Shown: in pieces, positions 1-8,194 of the stretch | Layout: each line of letters starts with the position of its first letter | Numbering within the stretch: position 1 is the first letter of the stretch | DNA from: a virus | IMG/VR virus record: IMGVR_UViG_3300037083_000012 | Span: 1 to 38,461 of that record | DNA: 38,461 nucleotides | Reading direction: 5' to 3' (one strand) | Notes under the pieces: generated by a model | Told to the model about the DNA's origin: nothing | Database searches by the model: none | What the model saw: the letters and a program-made list of their open reading frames with translations, nothing else | Made by a program: the position numbers and the translations under genes

Positions 1-127
1 GCAGGTTGTAAGTTGCCTACATCTGACATCACCGAGGCCTTTGATTTTGATAAAATCCAGATCAAACAAGTCATAGATACGAAAGAAGCCTTGATCGAGT
101 AATATTGTTTCTATGGGTTTAGGCAAT
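1..127. repeat. terminal direct repeat, left copy (assembly overlap)
   Basis: Bases 1-127 are identical to 38335-38461. An exact repeat whose length equals a common assembler k-mer is the usual sign of a circular or circularly permuted genome, so the two copies should be collapsed to one. It carries the last 34 codons of the plus gene 37807-38436 and, on the other strand, part of the alpha-CTD-like gene. A genuine short terminal repeat is possible but less likely. Confidence 0.9.
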
Positions 128-291
128 TGAAGTATTTCGATAGGCGCATCACAAGCCATATAGTTCAAAGTTTTTTTATACTCATCGAACTTCTTAAGCA
201 CCTCCTCTTTTATTTTCTGCATTTGCATATCTTTTTCAAAGTTTATATTTACATTGGTCTCATTTTCTTTTAAATTTTCGTTATCAGACAC
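1..291 (-). CDS. RNAP alpha-CTD / helix-hairpin-helix-like small protein (5' part; continues at 38308)
   Basis: Reading the minus strand from GTG at 291 gives an open frame that crosses the junction and stops with TAG at 38308-38310, 105 aa in all. No ATG lies near the start, so simple callers miss it; AGGA lies 8 nt upstream of the GTG. The first 45 residues are charged and helical. From about residue 50 the pattern is PIE-L-LP, then RIYDLF, then IKIKGLGDVR and a final helix. This matches the RpoA C-terminal domain and related helix-hairpin-helix folds that bind DNA or proteins. It is transcribed divergently from the scaffold gene. A transcription or DNA-binding role is inferred from fold resemblance only. 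Confidence 0.6.
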   Translation of the reverse strand, partial: MSDNENLKENETNVNINFEKDMQMQKIKEEVLKKFDEYKKTLNYMACDAPIEILQLPKPIETILLDQGFFRIYDLFDLDFIKIKGLGDVRCRQLTTC

Positions 292-292
292 A

Positions 293-303
293 AGGAGTTT
301 CCT
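293..303. promoter_or_regulatory. shared palindromic ribosome-binding site of divergent genes
   Basis: The 11-bp sequence AGGAGTTTCCT supplies AGGAG to the plus gene starting at 306 and AGGA to the minus gene starting with GTG at 291. The two start codons lie only 14 bp apart, so promoters for each gene must lie inside the other gene. Confidence 0.5.
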
Positions 304-305
304 GT

Positions 306-1097
306 ATGACGGTTTCAAACCCTGAAAATACGGCCACTGAGCCTATTATTCAAGATAAAGTTGACACAAATATATCACAAAAAAATAGTGACACAAATAT
401 ATCACAAAATCCCCCCATAGAGAATAAGGAAGGGGAGCAGGAAGATCCGAATTGGAGGGCATTCCGTGAGGCACGAAAACAAGACCGAGCACAAAGAGAA
501 GCAGCTGAAAAACGAGCAGTTGAAAAAGAAAATGAGGTTGCGGCTCTTAAAGCTGCGATGGAGACTGCTTTCTCAAAATCCTCGCCTACTCCGGAAGCTT
601 ATCAACAATATTATGGATCGAACCAATCTTACGATCAACAAGAAGAAACCGAAGATCAAAGGATAGAGAAAAAAGTAAATAAACTCCTTGCTGATAGAGA
701 AAATAAATATAGACAGGAGCAAGAAGAATATGAAAGGCGCGAATACCCGAATAAACTTAATAAAAATTACCCTGATTTTTCACAGGTGTGTTCACAAGAG
801 AATTTGGACTATTTAGACTATCACTTTGCTGAGATATCACGACCCTTACAACGTCTACCCGACGGATATGATAAATGGTCAGATATTTATCATGCTGTCA
901 AAAAATTAATCCCTAACCAAAATCGCCAGAAACAAGATTCGGCAAAAGCCGATGCAAATACTAACAAGCCTAAATCCATGTCGACTACACAACTAAGCCA
1001 GCCCGGTCACGCAAGCACAAGCTCATATCAAGAAATAGAGCAGCGTAGGGCAGAAAATTGGGCTAGAATGCAGAAAACTATCAATAGGATTGGATAA
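306..1097 (+). CDS. putative capsid scaffolding protein
   Basis: This 263-aa, highly charged, Gln/Glu/Lys-rich protein has a disordered N-terminus, a long predicted coiled coil (about residues 50-140) and a basic tail. That is the usual character of phage scaffolds, which chaperone coat assembly and then leave the procapsid. Its place just upstream of the major capsid gene supports the call; no sequence motif proves it. The start has an AAGGAG site 9 nt upstream. A 27-bp tandem duplication near the N-terminus repeats DTNISQ. Confidence 0.65.
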   Translation: MTVSNPENTATEPIIQDKVDTNISQKNSDTNISQNPPIENKEGEQEDPNWRAFREARKQDRAQREAAEKRAVEKENEVAALKAAMETAFSKSSPTPEAYQQYYGSNQSYDQQEETEDQRIEKKVNKLLADRENKYRQEQEEYERREYPNKLNKNYPDFSQVCSQENLDYLDYHFAEISRPLQRLPDGYDKWSDIYHAVKKLIPNQNRQKQDSAKADANTNKPKSMSTTQLSQPGHASTSSYQEIEQRRAENWARMQKTINRIG

Positions 1098-1331
1098 TGG
1101 AGTAAGGCTCAGCCAGCCGGGCAGAGAATAGAGGACAAAATTGCATGGTGTAAGCAATTCCTAAAAGACCATGGAATAACATCTCTTGATTAAAATATTT
1201 GATACATGTAGTTTTAATTTAACGAAATAGAGAGATCGTACCTCTCAGACTGTAAAAATACCTCGTCAGTATAGCGCAAATTAGTTCGTTCGCAGCGAAT
1301 AAAATTACAAACTATATAACGAGGTTTTTTT
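1098..1331 (+). promoter_or_regulatory. structured leader of the capsid gene
   Basis: No gene is seen in this 234-bp gap. It contains three stems: AATTGC/GCAATT (1139-1144 with 1154-1159), GAGAG/CTCTC (1230-1234 with 1242-1246), and CCTCGT (1261-1266) with ACGAGG (1319-1324). The last is followed by seven T's directly before the capsid ATG. The ACGAGG arm contains the only good Shine-Dalgarno sequence, so pairing would hide it and also resembles an intrinsic terminator. Regulation of capsid synthesis is inferred. Confidence 0.5.
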
Positions 1332-2300
1332 ATGGCTTTTGCAACCGGAATAACCGGTATTCAGAACATGGCACCTGAGCTTCCATTGCAGGCGAGCGAG
1401 GATCTTTTGTCAACTCCAATGTTTAATTTGATACACTCGTTCGGTGTAGATCTCCATCATGCAGAGAGTTACGTCGGACAAACCACGCGCATGTCAAGAT
1501 TTGAACGCCTATCAACTGATGGCGGTCAACTCGATGGAAGTGGAATTGATCCGTCTTCTGAGGTCCCTGTAAGAACCGACATCGACGCGAAGATGGAAAT
1601 CTATGCAAAGTCGATCGTCACTAACGAGCAGATCATTATTTGGGAGAATTCCAAAACTCTAACCAAGTTTACCGCGCTTCTAGGCGGATGGCTGCGTGAG
1701 AAAGAAGACTTGCTTATGCGAGATCTTTTCTCTAGCTCAGTGTCTTACATCAATTGTACCGGCGGTTTGAACGGCGATCAGCCATCAAACATCAGTTTGA
1801 ATGACGTAAACAACATTGAAAACATCCTACTTGGCAATGATGCAAGGTCAATGCTAACAAGTTTGGAAGCTACTAACAAGTTTGCTACAGCTGGCGTACG
1901 TGATGCGTTTATTGCTCTTTGCAGCACTAACCTATCATCTGATCTTCAGAAAGTACAAGGCGTACTGCTCAAGTCTGCATACCCAACACAAGAAGGGATC
2001 AGACCCGAAGAGTATTGCTCCATCTCAAGATTCAGGTTCTTTGTTTCATCTAAAGCAGCAAGGACACCAGGCATCTCTCTTAAAGGCAATACAGTCTACA
2101 CCATACCTATGTACGGTCTAGAAGCTGCTGCCAAAATTGAGCAAAACAACTACACAGCCGTCATTGGATATCGTCCTCCTTGGGTGGTTTCTTCTGTAGC
2201 TCAAAACAGCCAGCTATACGCTAAGTTTGCGATTGCCCGCGCGATCACTAACCAAAACTGGATCTCTGGTTTGAACGTCACAACTTTCCAACCATCATAA
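1332..2300 (+). CDS. major capsid protein, N4-gp56-like family
   Basis: The 322-aa product resembles the N4-gp56 family of HK97-fold coat proteins. It has a short N-terminus without a cleavage motif, an internal TRMSRFERLS segment and the long helical stretch around ITNEQI/LREKEDLLMRDL expected of the spine helix. It would form the icosahedral shell. It follows the scaffold gene and precedes decoration-like genes. The start is fixed by GAGG seven T's upstream. Assignment is by overall pattern, as the family has no catalytic motif. Confidence 0.8.
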   Translation: MAFATGITGIQNMAPELPLQASEDLLSTPMFNLIHSFGVDLHHAESYVGQTTRMSRFERLSTDGGQLDGSGIDPSSEVPVRTDIDAKMEIYAKSIVTNEQIIIWENSKTLTKFTALLGGWLREKEDLLMRDLFSSSVSYINCTGGLNGDQPSNISLNDVNNIENILLGNDARSMLTSLEATNKFATAGVRDAFIALCSTNLSSDLQKVQGVLLKSAYPTQEGIRPEEYCSISRFRFFVSSKAARTPGISLKGNTVYTIPMYGLEAAAKIEQNNYTAVIGYRPPWVVSSVAQNSQLYAKFAIARAITNQNWISGLNVTTFQPS

Positions 2301-2310
2301 GGAGATTAAC

Positions 2311-3348
2311 ATGGCTTTTACTCTTATCGATCAACAAACTTTTTTACAGCCTGCGACAGCAGTGACACAGTATATTGGCTGCCCGAGTGGTTGCGACTAT
2401 TTTGTTAGCACTAACCTAACTCAGATGGCTACTACAAATGCCACTGGACGAGTTGTTAGAGGGGAATGGTATGGAGGCGGTCTATTTGCTGATAACGATG
2501 GATTGAGATGGACTAAAACCAACTCTACGTCAGGGATCAACATTGACAATTTCTCTACTACTACCGCATCAAATGGATTCACGTATGTGCCGATATTTCC
2601 TGCGCCACAAGCAGCATTGACAGGAACTACAATCACTAATGCCTCTCCAGCAGTGGCTACGGTGACAAACACCTATTCCGAAGGGGATCAAGTAATTATC
2701 TACAATGCAGTTGGTATGCAGCAAATTAGTGGAATGAGTTTCACTATTTCTAGTGTATCTTCAAGTGGTTTCACTTTGCTAGGTCTGAATACTCCCGGAT
2801 CAGCCGCAACAGCTTTCACAGTGAGAAAAGTGGCTCCTGTTATGCCTGTACTACCACAGACATATCAAATCACAGGAATTACGCAAGCGTCCCAAGGTGT
2901 TGTGACTGTATCTCAGGTTCATAGTTATGTTGTTGGTCAGTGCGTGGAGTTTAGTATCCCGGCATCATGCGGAATGGTTCAACTCAACAACTTCAACCAA
3001 CCACAAAGCAAACCTCCGATTATCACGGCTGTGACGGCTTACACCTTCACAATCAATGTTAATACGACGGGTTACACTGCTTTTGCTCTTCCTGCGAGTA
3101 CGCTATCGCCAACAGCTCAACTGTTTCCGACAGTGGCACCGCAAGGGCAAAATGCTTCTTACAATCCTATTACAGGAGTGCAAACGGGATACAACTTTTT
3201 ACAAGTTCCATTCCACAGCGGCTTGTTTATACCATACATGATTTTACCTGCCGGATTACTATCCCCGGGTGGATCAGGCGGGGATAGGATTGTGGTTGAT
3301 ATCTACAAGATGGAACGCGGAACTCTAAATAGTCCTGTGCCGTCATAG
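2311..3348 (+). CDS. virion structural protein with FCCH/Ig-like beta repeats (head decoration candidate)
   Basis: This 345-aa beta-rich protein contains two copies of a repeat of the form ITxITQA..GVVTV....Y.VGQ.V.F....GM.QLN, then T..TFTI (about residues 105-165 and 180-255). Repeats like this are annotated in phages as E1-FCCH-type beta folds. It lies directly after the capsid gene with a strong site (AAGGAG, then ATTAAC and ATG). Decoration of the head is the likely role; a tail role cannot be excluded. Confidence 0.6.
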   Translation: MAFTLIDQQTFLQPATAVTQYIGCPSGCDYFVSTNLTQMATTNATGRVVRGEWYGGGLFADNDGLRWTKTNSTSGINIDNFSTTTASNGFTYVPIFPAPQAALTGTTITNASPAVATVTNTYSEGDQVIIYNAVGMQQISGMSFTISSVSSSGFTLLGLNTPGSAATAFTVRKVAPVMPVLPQTYQITGITQASQGVVTVSQVHSYVVGQCVEFSIPASCGMVQLNNFNQPQSKPPIITAVTAYTFTINVNTTGYTAFALPASTLSPTAQLFPTVAPQGQNASYNPITGVQTGYNFLQVPFHSGLFIPYMILPAGLLSPGGSGGDRIVVDIYKMERGTLNSPVPS

Positions 3349-3363
3349 ATAGTGCCAGTTTCC

Positions 3364-3398
3364 AAAAGGGTAGGAGCCTCCACTTCTACCCTTTTTTT
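3364..3398 (+). terminator. intrinsic terminator after the capsid/decoration genes
   Basis: A perfect 10-bp stem, AAAAGGGTAG (3364-3373) with CTACCCTTTT (3386-3395), is followed by a T run to 3398. It ends the capsid transcript, or makes it leaky, just 14 nt before the next gene's ATG. A longer reading of the next gene from GTG 3352 would merely translate this stem and was not used. Confidence 0.85.
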
Positions 3399-3411
3399 AA
3401 AAAGGAGAGGG

Positions 3412-3801
3412 ATGGCCAATCAGTATTTAAAACCCGTCATCACGGTTCCTAGCTCTCTGTTAATTACTGCCATCACGCAATCAATGCCGATGGTGGTCAC
3501 AGTAGCGATAGGCAACACGACGACAGAGGCAAATACGTATATTGTTGGCATGGCTGTGAGGTTGTTTGTTCCGGTGAGCTATGGGATGCGTCAAGCTAAT
3601 AACCTAGTAGGGACGATCACGGCGGTTAACGGTTCGAACTTAACGTTAGGCATCAACTCTTTATTCTTCGACGCTTTTGTCATTCCTACGGGAAAAACTG
3701 AACAACCTGCAAGTATCTCTTCTTTTGGGTCGAGAAACCTGCAATATAACAACAACACTGACCTGGTACCTAGCCAGTCATTAGATAACATTGGGAACTA
3801 A
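3412..3801 (+). CDS. small virion protein with one FCCH-like repeat
   Basis: This 129-aa beta-rich protein carries one divergent copy of the repeat seen in the preceding gene (ITAITQ..., VGMAVRLFVPVSYGMRQANNL, ITAVNGSNLTL). It is probably a shortened paralogue, perhaps a second decoration or head-fibre protein. The start ATG at 3412 is chosen because AAGGAGAGGG lies just upstream and the terminator ends at 3398. Confidence 0.6.
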   Translation: MANQYLKPVITVPSSLLITAITQSMPMVVTVAIGNTTTEANTYIVGMAVRLFVPVSYGMRQANNLVGTITAVNGSNLTLGINSLFFDAFVIPTGKTEQPASISSFGSRNLQYNNNTDLVPSQSLDNIGN

Positions 3802-3805
3802 ATAT

Positions 3806-3929
3806 ATGGCAAAAGAAAAAAATAACATGGGCGGCATGAACATGGCCGAAATGAAAAGGCGGATTGGCTCATAAAGAAAATATTGAAAGTTCCATTAAAA
3901 GAAGAAAAGAAAAACACGGCATCAAATAA
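3806..3929 (+). pseudogene. small Lys/Met-rich protein split by an apparent +1 frameshift
   Basis: The frame from ATG 3806 gives MAKEKNNMGGMNMAEMK and stops at 3874. From the AAAA run at 3854-3857 the next frame reads GGLAHKENIESSIKRRKEKH and on to TAA 3927-3929. Dropping one A would yield a single 40-aa basic protein. It resembles the other MAKEK mini-proteins at 36413 and 36684. A base-call or assembly indel, decay, or programmed +1 slip at AAA-AGG are all possible. Confidence 0.4.
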
Positions 3930-3949
3930 ATCCATAACAAGGAGAACAC

Positions 3950-4387
3950 ATGTCAAACCAACTACTAATGTCAACAGCCGGCGGTGAGCTTCACGGCCTC
4001 ATCAATACGCTAACTAACAGCGTTCCTTTCGACGACTTCAAGAACATGAAGCCAGAGCACAAGAAAGAACTACAATCCCAAAAGAAAGAAGATGCTCGCA
4101 TGGTGAAAGCCGAGTATATGAACTCTATGGGTCGCCATGAGCGTCTTACTAAGCCTTATACAAAATATGCTGGCGATCCTATCTTGATATATCATTTGAT
4201 CCCTGGAAAGGTGTATGAGCTGCCTTTAGGTTTCATTAATGAAGTTAATGATAAGAATAAACACATGAAAAAAAGAGAAGGCTTATTAAGTGTAGATGAT
4301 AAAGAAGTTACTAAAGATGGTTCACCACTATCTAGAGACCAGGATGGAGATTGGATTCACAAGCTAGTGCCTGTACAGTTTACCTAA
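3950..4387 (+). CDS. conserved-looking hypothetical protein in the head gene cluster
   Basis: The product is a 145-aa hydrophilic protein with a Lys-rich helical centre (residues 28-60), then a segment with IYHLIPGKVYELPLGFINEV and an acidic end. No domain was recognised. An AAGGAG site precedes the ATG. Its place between decoration and connector genes suggests a minor virion or assembly role, which is inference. Confidence 0.65.
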   Translation: MSNQLLMSTAGGELHGLINTLTNSVPFDDFKNMKPEHKKELQSQKKEDARMVKAEYMNSMGRHERLTKPYTKYAGDPILIYHLIPGKVYELPLGFINEVNDKNKHMKKREGLLSVDDKEVTKDGSPLSRDQDGDWIHKLVPVQFT

Positions 4388-4414
4388 TCTAGATCACAGA
4401 AAATACGGGGTAAT

Positions 4415-5563
4415 ATGGTAGTAGCACAAGCAAATACAACGCTCGGATTCATCATACAAAAAGTTAGAAGGCTGACTGCTTCCGCAAGTGAATCTGCTTT
4501 GTCTACTTCGGATATCACCGATGCTATCAACCGTTTTTATAGTCAAGACTTTCCATACGCCATTAAGATCGATCAACAGCGATCTGTTTATAAATTCCTA
4601 ACGATCCCGAACGTCGATAGGTACCCTGTGGATGTAAATAATCTACAGGGTTTTCGCGCTCCGGTTTATTTTGAAGGAAGGCAAGGTAATCTATTTAAAA
4701 ATAGGGATCAGCTATTCAATTTATATCCTCGCAATCCTACACAATTTCAACCTATTGCCGGGGATGGAGTAACTACAAATTTTACATTCTTACTTTTTGG
4801 CAATAATATAAATCCATTCCCTCAACCCAATTTTGGAATATTAAGCACGCAACTTGTTATCGGCGGCATTGATATAAATGGTAATCCTATCCGTATTATT
4901 GATGATGGAGGAGGAGTTGTTAATGGTTTTGGTATTGGTAGTAACACTACCCAGGGGCAGTTGTTATACATACAACAGAATAATGTTGGAAATAACGTTT
5001 ACCTTGACCCTATAACGAACGCGCAGAATCCTGCAATTCCTGTCCTATCTCCTATACCTATTCCGTCACCGCCGGTGACATTAACGCCTCAATATTGCGG
5101 AACTGTTAACTATGTGACGACGCAGATTACAATCAATTTTCCTGTAGCTCCTGCACCTGGCACGATGATTAACGTATGGGCAGCGACATACCAACCAGGA
5201 AGGCCATATAATCTACTGTTTTGGAACAATGAGATCACGATTAGACCAGTTCCTGATAACGTTTACCTTGTCGAAGTAGAGACATACCAAACTCCATGTC
5301 AGTTTATGAATACTACAGACAGCCCTATACTTAACCAGTGGGGGCAGTATATTTCATACGGAGTGGCGTGTGAGATACTTAGAGAGCGTCAAGATGTCGA
5401 AGGGGTGCAGAACCTATTGGAAGGTTTTGCGCGCCAGGAATCGCTTGTATTGGAGCGTCAGTCTATAGAGGAGATTGGGCAACCTAACTACACGTTATTT
5501 AATGATACTAGTTATGGTGGTTGTTCTGGTGCAGGCTGGGGCAACGGAAGTGGTGGCTATTAA
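4415..5563 (+). CDS. head-tail connector / head-completion protein (gp4-like)
   Basis: The 382-aa product begins with a helical segment, LGFIIQKVRRLT...LSTSDITDAINRFYSQDFP. This is the form usual in proteins that plug beneath the portal of short-tailed phages. A long beta-rich central insert (about 110-270) and a helical C-terminal part with ILRERQDVEGVQNL follow. The C-terminus is Gly-rich. Its TAA overlaps the next gene's ATG (TAATG), so the two are translationally coupled. Similarity to P22 gp4 or T7 gp11 is structural inference. Confidence 0.6.
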   Translation: MVVAQANTTLGFIIQKVRRLTASASESALSTSDITDAINRFYSQDFPYAIKIDQQRSVYKFLTIPNVDRYPVDVNNLQGFRAPVYFEGRQGNLFKNRDQLFNLYPRNPTQFQPIAGDGVTTNFTFLLFGNNINPFPQPNFGILSTQLVIGGIDINGNPIRIIDDGGGVVNGFGIGSNTTQGQLLYIQQNNVGNNVYLDPITNAQNPAIPVLSPIPIPSPPVTLTPQYCGTVNYVTTQITINFPVAPAPGTMINVWAATYQPGRPYNLLFWNNEITIRPVPDNVYLVEVETYQTPCQFMNTTDSPILNQWGQYISYGVACEILRERQDVEGVQNLLEGFARQESLVLERQSIEEIGQPNYTLFNDTSYGGCSGAGWGNGSGGY

Positions 5564-7956
5564 TGGGTGCATATTCGCCATTAAAAGTGACGGGGATGGC
5601 CACTGGACTTGTCCAATCACGAGAGAATTTCCTATTACCCGATGATGCATATCCTACGTTACAAAATGCTTATGTATGGCGCGAGCGCATCAAACGCAAA
5701 AAAGGATATCAATTTCTAGGCAGACTACAAAGATCGGTAGCTATTAGCACGACATTAGTTGATGGATCAATTAATTTACTTACAGCATTAGAACCTACGG
5801 CATCAATTGCACCCGGTACAATTAGTTTAATGGGAGGCACTGACGGGACTTTATATACCGACACCCTTCGAAATGGCACTTTAACTGCGACAGGTGGCAC
5901 AGGAACAGGCGGAACGATAAATTACGTCACTGGGGTTATTACGATCACTGCAGGGGCAGGAGAAACCCTTGTAGGAACGATCGGATATTATCCCGGATTG
6001 CCAGTGATGGGCATACGCACGAGAGAATTACAGAATAGCGCTAATGATGAGACAATATTTTTCGATCAGGTCTATGCTTATATTTACAACGCTTCTACTA
6101 GTTCTTTCATGGAATGGATACCTGGGACCACGTGGAATGCGCACGGGGGAAATGTTGCTGCTACGGATTTTTTTTGGTCGACGAATTACTGGATTGGCGC
6201 TCCTCTTATATCTATAGATTCAGTGCCGCCCGCTTATAAAACTGCATTTACGACAACGAATAAATTATTTTGGGTGACAAATAATACCGGTCAGTTTGGC
6301 CAAAATGCCGATCCACCAAGAATAACAGATGGTGTAACATGGATGGATTTCTATCATGATACTAGCCCAACAATCAACTCCCCTTGGGCACAGATAGACG
6401 CAACGAATTGGCTTGTTAATTGGTTGGCAATGCTTCCCTATCGTGGCAGAATGGTGACATTCAATACATGGGAGGGGACAAGTGCTGCTAGCGCTCAGAA
6501 TTTTTCTAATAGAATACGGTGGGATACTATTGGTAACCCTTTTATTCCTTATTATGCTGGTACGCCTGCCACAGGATCTTGGAGAGATGACATTCGTGGA
6601 CAGGGAGGATTTCTTGATATTCCTACGAGCGAAGATATCATTTCTATTGGTTTTGTTCGTGATAATCTTATTATTTATTGCGAGCGCTCTACTTGGCAGC
6701 TGCGGTATACTGGGCGCACTATTGCACCTTTTAATATAGAGAGAGTAAATAGCGAACTTGGTGTAGAAAGTACATTTTCAGCAGTTCAATTTGACACATC
6801 ATTAGTGGGGATTGGCGATAAAGGCGTTGTCGAATGCGATAGCTATAAATCCGAAAGAATAGATATCAAGATCCCTGATTTTGTCTTTCAATTTAATTCT
6901 TTGAATAATGGAGTTGCACGTATTCAAGGAATTAGGGATTTTACTAATAGGCTGGCTTATTGGACAATTCCATTAGTGCAGTTTTATCCTAACATCGGTA
7001 ATACAAATTGGATCTTTCCTACCGCTAGATTAGTCTATAACTACGAAAATGATTCATGGGCAATATTCAATGATTCACTAACTACTTTAGGTAATTTTCA
7101 ATTACAGAATAGCCCTAATTGGATTCAAATAAAAATACCTTGGATTGAATATGAGAAGACATGGCTTGATGATGATGCGGAAGATAACTTAATTGTTGGA
7201 GGAAATCAGCAAGGTTTTATTGAGATTTTGGATCAACTTACTGTCAATGATATCAGCTTATATATTTCGAATATTGTGAATAATGGAACTGGAATTGCTC
7301 AGATTACGTCTCCAAATCACAATATGCAATCAGGGTTTGTCATCGGCATTAGTCAAATTCCTGTAGGAACACCATTCTCCAATTTGAATGGGGGTATTTA
7401 TGGAATCAATGTATTAGATAATAATAACTTCACTCTCCTGACTTATAATATTGATTCAGATGATTTTGATGTTCCGGTCGTTGGATCGCCGACAGGAACT
7501 TATTTGGGAATAGGATATATTAATATTCGAGAGAATTTCTATATTACAAGTAAAAAATTCAATTTCTTGGATGAAGGCCAAAGCATACAGATTGGTTATT
7601 TGGATATCTTAATGGTTGCTGTAAATAATGGTGCTTTGTCTCTGAAAATGTATATCGATTATGATGATGAGACCCCATCAAACACTCTTTATAATAATAC
7701 TGTTATAGGATCTCAGCCCATCGTTCCGGATACATTTTTCAATTCTATTATTCCTACTTATCCATCTGACTTGGCTGTAGCGCAGCAAGGAACGAAGTTT
7801 TGGCAGAGAGTTTATTGCCCAACGAGAGCGAATTTCTTTACGATTGAATACACATTCTCAAACTCTCAAATGGCATCAACACAACAACAACTAGAAATAC
7901 AAATAGACGCACAGATTTTATGGATACGTAGAGCAGGGAGGCTCACGCAGTGTTAA
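5563..7956 (+). CDS. large tail/stabilisation protein (P22 gp10-like)
   Basis: The 797-aa protein opens with a segment containing LPDDAYPTLQNAYVWRERI and KRKKGYQFLGR. This is typical of large podovirus proteins that seal packaged DNA and form the tail hub or tube. The body is beta-rich, and one FCCH-like repeat occurs near residues 565-635. The start at 5563 is preferred over 5521 because it overlaps the upstream stop as TAATG. The length fits gp10/gp12-type tail proteins. The exact role is inferred from order and N-terminal pattern. Confidence 0.6.
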   Translation: MGAYSPLKVTGMATGLVQSRENFLLPDDAYPTLQNAYVWRERIKRKKGYQFLGRLQRSVAISTTLVDGSINLLTALEPTASIAPGTISLMGGTDGTLYTDTLRNGTLTATGGTGTGGTINYVTGVITITAGAGETLVGTIGYYPGLPVMGIRTRELQNSANDETIFFDQVYAYIYNASTSSFMEWIPGTTWNAHGGNVAATDFFWSTNYWIGAPLISIDSVPPAYKTAFTTTNKLFWVTNNTGQFGQNADPPRITDGVTWMDFYHDTSPTINSPWAQIDATNWLVNWLAMLPYRGRMVTFNTWEGTSAASAQNFSNRIRWDTIGNPFIPYYAGTPATGSWRDDIRGQGGFLDIPTSEDIISIGFVRDNLIIYCERSTWQLRYTGRTIAPFNIERVNSELGVESTFSAVQFDTSLVGIGDKGVVECDSYKSERIDIKIPDFVFQFNSLNNGVARIQGIRDFTNRLAYWTIPLVQFYPNIGNTNWIFPTARLVYNYENDSWAIFNDSLTTLGNFQLQNSPNWIQIKIPWIEYEKTWLDDDAEDNLIVGGNQQGFIEILDQLTVNDISLYISNIVNNGTGIAQITSPNHNMQSGFVIGISQIPVGTPFSNLNGGIYGINVLDNNNFTLLTYNIDSDDFDVPVVGSPTGTYLGIGYINIRENFYITSKKFNFLDEGQSIQIGYLDILMVAVNNGALSLKMYIDYDDETPSNTLYNNTVIGSQPIVPDTFFNSIIPTYPSDLAVAQQGTKFWQRVYCPTRANFFTIEYTFSNSQMASTQQQLEIQIDAQILWIRRAGRLTQC

Positions 7957-8002
7957 TATATCAAATATTCTACACAAATACATAATAAAGGAAGATTCTT
8001 AA

Positions 8003-8175
8003 ATGGCAGTAAGAGAGCAAAGGCATCAGGAAAAATAACGGAAGATCAGGTTATAGAAATAAGAGAGTTATATAAACAAGGAAGTTCGCAAAAGGAGCTT
8101 CAAGAAAAATTTAAACTGAGTCAGTCTCAAGTGTCCGGAATCGTTACTTATAGATTTTGGAAACATGTTACTTGA
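8003..8175 (+). pseudogene. small helix-turn-helix protein interrupted by an apparent -1 frameshift
   Basis: ATG 8003 has a good AAGGAAG site, but its frame stops after 11 codons at the AAAAATAA run (8030-8037). One step back, the frame reads ITEDQVIEIRELYKQGSSQK, then ELQEKFKLSQSQVSGIV and YRFWKHVT to TGA 8173-8175. This is a clear helix-turn-helix of the kind found at the C-terminus of HNH or homing nucleases. That frame has no start codon of its own. It may be a remnant, an indel error, or frameshift-expressed. Confidence 0.45.
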
Positions 8176-8194
8176 ATAGTTAAGGGAGATTAAC

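Noticed and set aside
3352-3411. N-terminal extension of the 3412 gene from GTG 3352
   Set aside because: It would only translate the intrinsic terminator; a strong ribosome site precedes ATG 3412.
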